From an uncultured Collinsella sp. (GTDB lineage Bacteria > Actinomycetota > Coriobacteriia > Coriobacteriales > Coriobacteriaceae): DNA of 24,354 nucleotides. The translations under genes were made by a program, and so were the position numbers. Positions 23,185 through 24,354 of the stretch are shown one piece after another. The stretch is taken from assembly GCA_902492755.1 (NCBI GenBank), contig CABUNB010000036.1, positions 1 through 24,354 on the forward strand, in the 5' to 3' direction. The notes under the pieces were generated by a model. The model did not search any database, was not told where the DNA came from, and worked only from the letters and a program-made list of their open reading frames with translations. Within the stretch, counting starts at the first letter, position 1. Every line of letters starts with the position of its first letter.

Positions 23185-23250
23185 CGGTTTACTACGATGA
23201 ATCAGGAATGTTCGACCACGCACGCCTTTTCACGCAACCGTCGGGCTCCC
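23185..23250 (+). repeat. 65-bp dispersed element, copy A
   Basis: Begins CCGGTTTACTACGATGAATC and continues with GTTCGACCACGC and a CACGCAACCGTCGGG end. It aligns along its length with the elements at 23252-23317 (reverse strand) and 24178-24240. It is the left arm of an abutting inverted pair. Confidence 0.6.
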
Positions 23251-23251
23251 T

Positions 23252-23317
23252 ACCTGCGGTTTTGCAAACAGGGAACACGCGGTGCTCGGGAGTCTCCGAT
23301 CAGTCGTAGTAAACTGG
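23252..23317 (-). repeat. 65-bp dispersed element, copy B (inverted)
   Basis: Read on the minus strand it begins CCAGTTTACTACGACTGATC and ends TTTGCAAAACCGCAGGT. It matches copy C over the opening 14 bases (one change) and again at the GCAAAAC core near the other end. Copies A and B together span about 133 bp with inverted ends. Confidence 0.6.
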
Positions 23318-23458
23318 CGGTGTTTTGAAATGGCATCAGCTTGATTTCGCGGTTAAATGTGTTGGAGCCCTGAATTAATGCCTTAACTATTTCTAAAACA
23401 CGTCTTTTCTGCGACGCGCCTAGATTGGTTGTTGTTTAGCATTGGACTTGATCTTGCG

Positions 23459-23487
23459 TTGTGCGACTTGCTCGTGCATGGTAGTAT
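23459..23487 (+). promoter_or_regulatory. Likely promoter of the CAT-anticodon tRNA
   Basis: TTGTGC (23459-23464) and TAGTAT (23482-23487) with a 17-base spacer. The predicted start is about 60 bases before the tRNA. The stretch 23318-23458 upstream shows no other feature. Confidence 0.5.
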
Positions 23488-23554
23488 TTCACGACGTGAA
23501 GCGAAGAAATTAGGCCTTAGATGCCTTTATTAGAATTGCATTCACCGTTCATAA

Positions 23555-23630
23555 GGGCTCTTGGCGCAACGGTTAGCGCAGGGGACTCATAATCCCTGGG
23601 TTCTGGGTTCGAATCCCGGAGGGCCCACCA
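23555..23630 (+). tRNA. tRNA with CAT anticodon (elongator Met, or Ile2)
   Basis: 76 bases with encoded CCA. The acceptor GGGCTCT pairs with AGGGCCC (one U-G pair), discriminator A73. The anticodon stem GGGGA/TCCCT encloses CTCATAA. The T arm has GGTTCGAATCC. CAT can be elongator methionine, or isoleucine after lysidine modification by TilS. It is not the initiator type because the first acceptor bases pair and three G-C pairs in the anticodon stem are not seen. The C4-G69 pair is shared with Ile2 tRNAs, so I leave the choice open. Confidence 0.9.
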
Positions 23631-23639
23631 GAGTATTTT

Positions 23640-23670
23640 GAGGCCGGGCATTACGCCCGGCCTCTTTGTT
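23640..23670 (+). terminator. Rho-independent terminator after the CAT-anticodon tRNA
   Basis: GAGGCCGGGC (23640-23649) pairs perfectly with GCCCGGCCTC (23655-23664) around ATTAC, followed by TTTGTT. It begins ten bases after the CCA end. Confidence 0.9.
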
Positions 23671-23795
23671 ATTAGCGCTGCAAACTAGCTTTGCCATCCA
23701 GAGACGTAAAGTTATTAACATTCATATTCGTAATTAACAATGGGAATGTCGCCAAGATGCTACCCAACCAACACATGGCGTAAATCGATAGATAT

Positions 23796-23825
23796 GAAAA
23801 AAGGCCCCAACTTGCGTTGGAGCCT
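23796..23825 (-). terminator. Rho-independent terminator of tRNA-Ala copy 2
   Basis: The same hairpin with GCAA loop as in copy 1, followed by a run of six T on the minus strand. The 125 bases to its left (23671-23795) are AT-rich and hold no gene. Confidence 0.9.
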
Positions 23826-23840
23826 CATTCAATGCTCGGG

Positions 23841-23913
23841 TGGAGACGAGGGGGATCGAACCCCTGACCTCTTGACTGCCAGTCAAGCGCTCTCCCAGCT
23901 GAGCTACGCCCCC
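23841..23913 (-). tRNA. tRNA-Ala(GGC), copy 2
   Basis: Identical in all 73 bases to copy 1, including the G3-U70 pair and anticodon GGC; CCA is not encoded. It lies 910 bp from copy 1 in the same orientation, with the same promoter boxes and terminator. Confidence 0.95.
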
Positions 23914-23925
23914 GTGCGAGAAAGT

Positions 23926-23954
23926 ACTATACGGGAACTCCCCCGCCGATGCAA
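23926..23954 (-). promoter_or_regulatory. Promoter of tRNA-Ala copy 2
   Basis: TTGCAT (23949-23954) and TATAGT (23926-23931), spacer 17 bases, as in copy 1. The spacer itself differs from copy 1 at four bases while both boxes are unchanged. Confidence 0.75.
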
Positions 23955-23970
23955 GGACAATTTTGGAAAA

Positions 23971-24177
23971 GATTTTACGGTGCGTGGAACGGCGCGGGGC
24001 CGAAGGGACACACGATGCCCGAAATAGCCCGCGGGGCGCGCCCCAGGTGCCGCCGGCCAGAACAAAGCAATCCGCGGTGCTTCCGCGGGAGGGTTTCGTC
24101 TTAGCCCCTCTCCGCGCCTTCGGGTCAATTTAATGAACCGTGCGCAGCTCGCGCCAGCTGGTCGCTTCATAAACGGA
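23971..24177. other. Non-coding GC-rich stretch upstream of tRNA-Ala copy 2
   Basis: No credible gene. A hairpin CCGCGG-TGCTT-CCGCGG lies near 24072-24088, followed by a weakly T-rich stretch on the plus strand. The last 103 bases of the window (24252-24354) also hold nothing I can name; one minus-strand frame is open from the window edge to 24244 but ends inside the repeat hairpin. Confidence 0.35.
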
Positions 24178-24240
24178 CCGGTTTACTACGACGATTCCCG
24201 GATTTCCGACCACACGCCTACATTCGCAAAACGGGCAGGT
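24178..24240 (+). repeat. 65-bp dispersed element, copy C
   Basis: Begins CCGGTTTACTACGACGATTC and continues with TTTCCGACCACACGCC and TTCGCAAAACGGGCAGGT. Its end runs into a small hairpin GCAGGTA-TTC-TACCTGC at 24235-24251. It lies about 200 bases upstream of the second tRNA-Ala promoter. Confidence 0.6.
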
Positions 24241-24354
24241 ATTCTACCTGCACTGATAATTGTTCTCGGGGGAAGCGGGCACTGCGGGGCGCGGCAACGG
24301 CGCGCGATTTCCGCGTCGCAGCGCTACCCTGATGCTGAAAGCCGGGGCGATGAC

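Larger units (their letters stand above)
23792..23970 (-). repeat. 179-bp direct repeat containing the tRNA-Ala unit (partner 22882-23060)
   Basis: The two copies align without gaps at an offset of 910 bases with seven differences: 22886, 23010, 23011, 23031-23033 and 23036 in copy 1 numbering. The repeat covers terminator, tRNA, promoter and about 16 bases beyond the -35 box, then similarity ends sharply. Confidence 0.9.

Noticed and set aside
22882..23970. Prophage or island attachment sites at the tRNA-Ala copies
   Set aside because: The repeats cover whole tRNA units with promoters, not a 3' end fragment, and no integrase or phage gene lies between them.
23185..24240. A CRISPR array made of the repeated elements
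   Set aside because: Only three degenerate copies, on both strands and at irregular spacing, with no regular spacers.
24244..24354. Partial gene entering from the right edge on the minus strand
   Set aside because: The frame is open for about 36 codons but ends inside the repeat-associated hairpin and has Arg/Pro-rich composition; too short to support.

Overview
The window looks like a piece of chromosome from a high-GC Gram-positive gut bacterium of the Coriobacteriia, most likely Collinsella or a close relative. This is inferred from GC-rich coding sequence, the gene content of the housekeeping cluster, and surface proteins of the DUF6273 and Flp-pilin kind; no marker gene fixes the genus.

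Region 1 (1-5157) is an accessory, decaying block with genes on both strands. It holds the end of an upstream gene, a small membrane-anchored unknown protein, a remnant of a DnaQ-like exonuclease, and a compact minus-strand cassette: a TlpA-like thioredoxin broken by an in-frame TAA, a secreted four-cysteine protein, and a two-helix membrane protein. Next come a fragment resembling a BspA-type surface protein, a zinc-ribbon/DUF6273 membrane protein with a deleted and frame-shifted tail, and a divergent Flp-pilin/DUF6273 fusion. The pilin gene carries a run of ten G near its start and an in-frame TAG. Five broken or fragmentary genes lie within 5 kb.

Region 2 (5158-5777) has no convincing gene except tRNA-Pro(GGG) with its own promoter and terminator. 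It also holds an AT-rich cluster of operator-like half-sites.

Region 3 (5778-22855) is a dense, intact minus-strand run of 18 genes, many overlapping or separated by only a few bases. In transcription order: ABC-F ATPase, small membrane protein, M50 protease, scpA, scpB, rluB-type pseudouridine synthase, cmk, plsC, ispH, DUF512 radical-SAM-like protein, der, plsY, gpsA, rpe, nifS-type cysteine desulfurase, Nif3-like protein, zinc-ribbon coiled-coil protein, coaBC. It joins chromosome segregation (ScpAB), ribosome assembly and translation (Der, RluB, ABC-F), nucleotide supply (Cmk), phospholipid synthesis (GpsA, PlsY, PlsC), isoprenoids (IspH), sulfur and Fe-S supply (NifS) and coenzyme A synthesis (CoaBC).

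Region 4 (22856-24354) is a tRNA region. Two nearly identical tRNA-Ala(GGC) units, each with promoter and terminator, flank a tRNA with a CAT anticodon on the opposite strand. Three copies of a degenerate element of about 65 bp that begins CCGGTTTACTACGA lie here, two of them as an abutting inverted pair. I could not match this element to a named repeat family.
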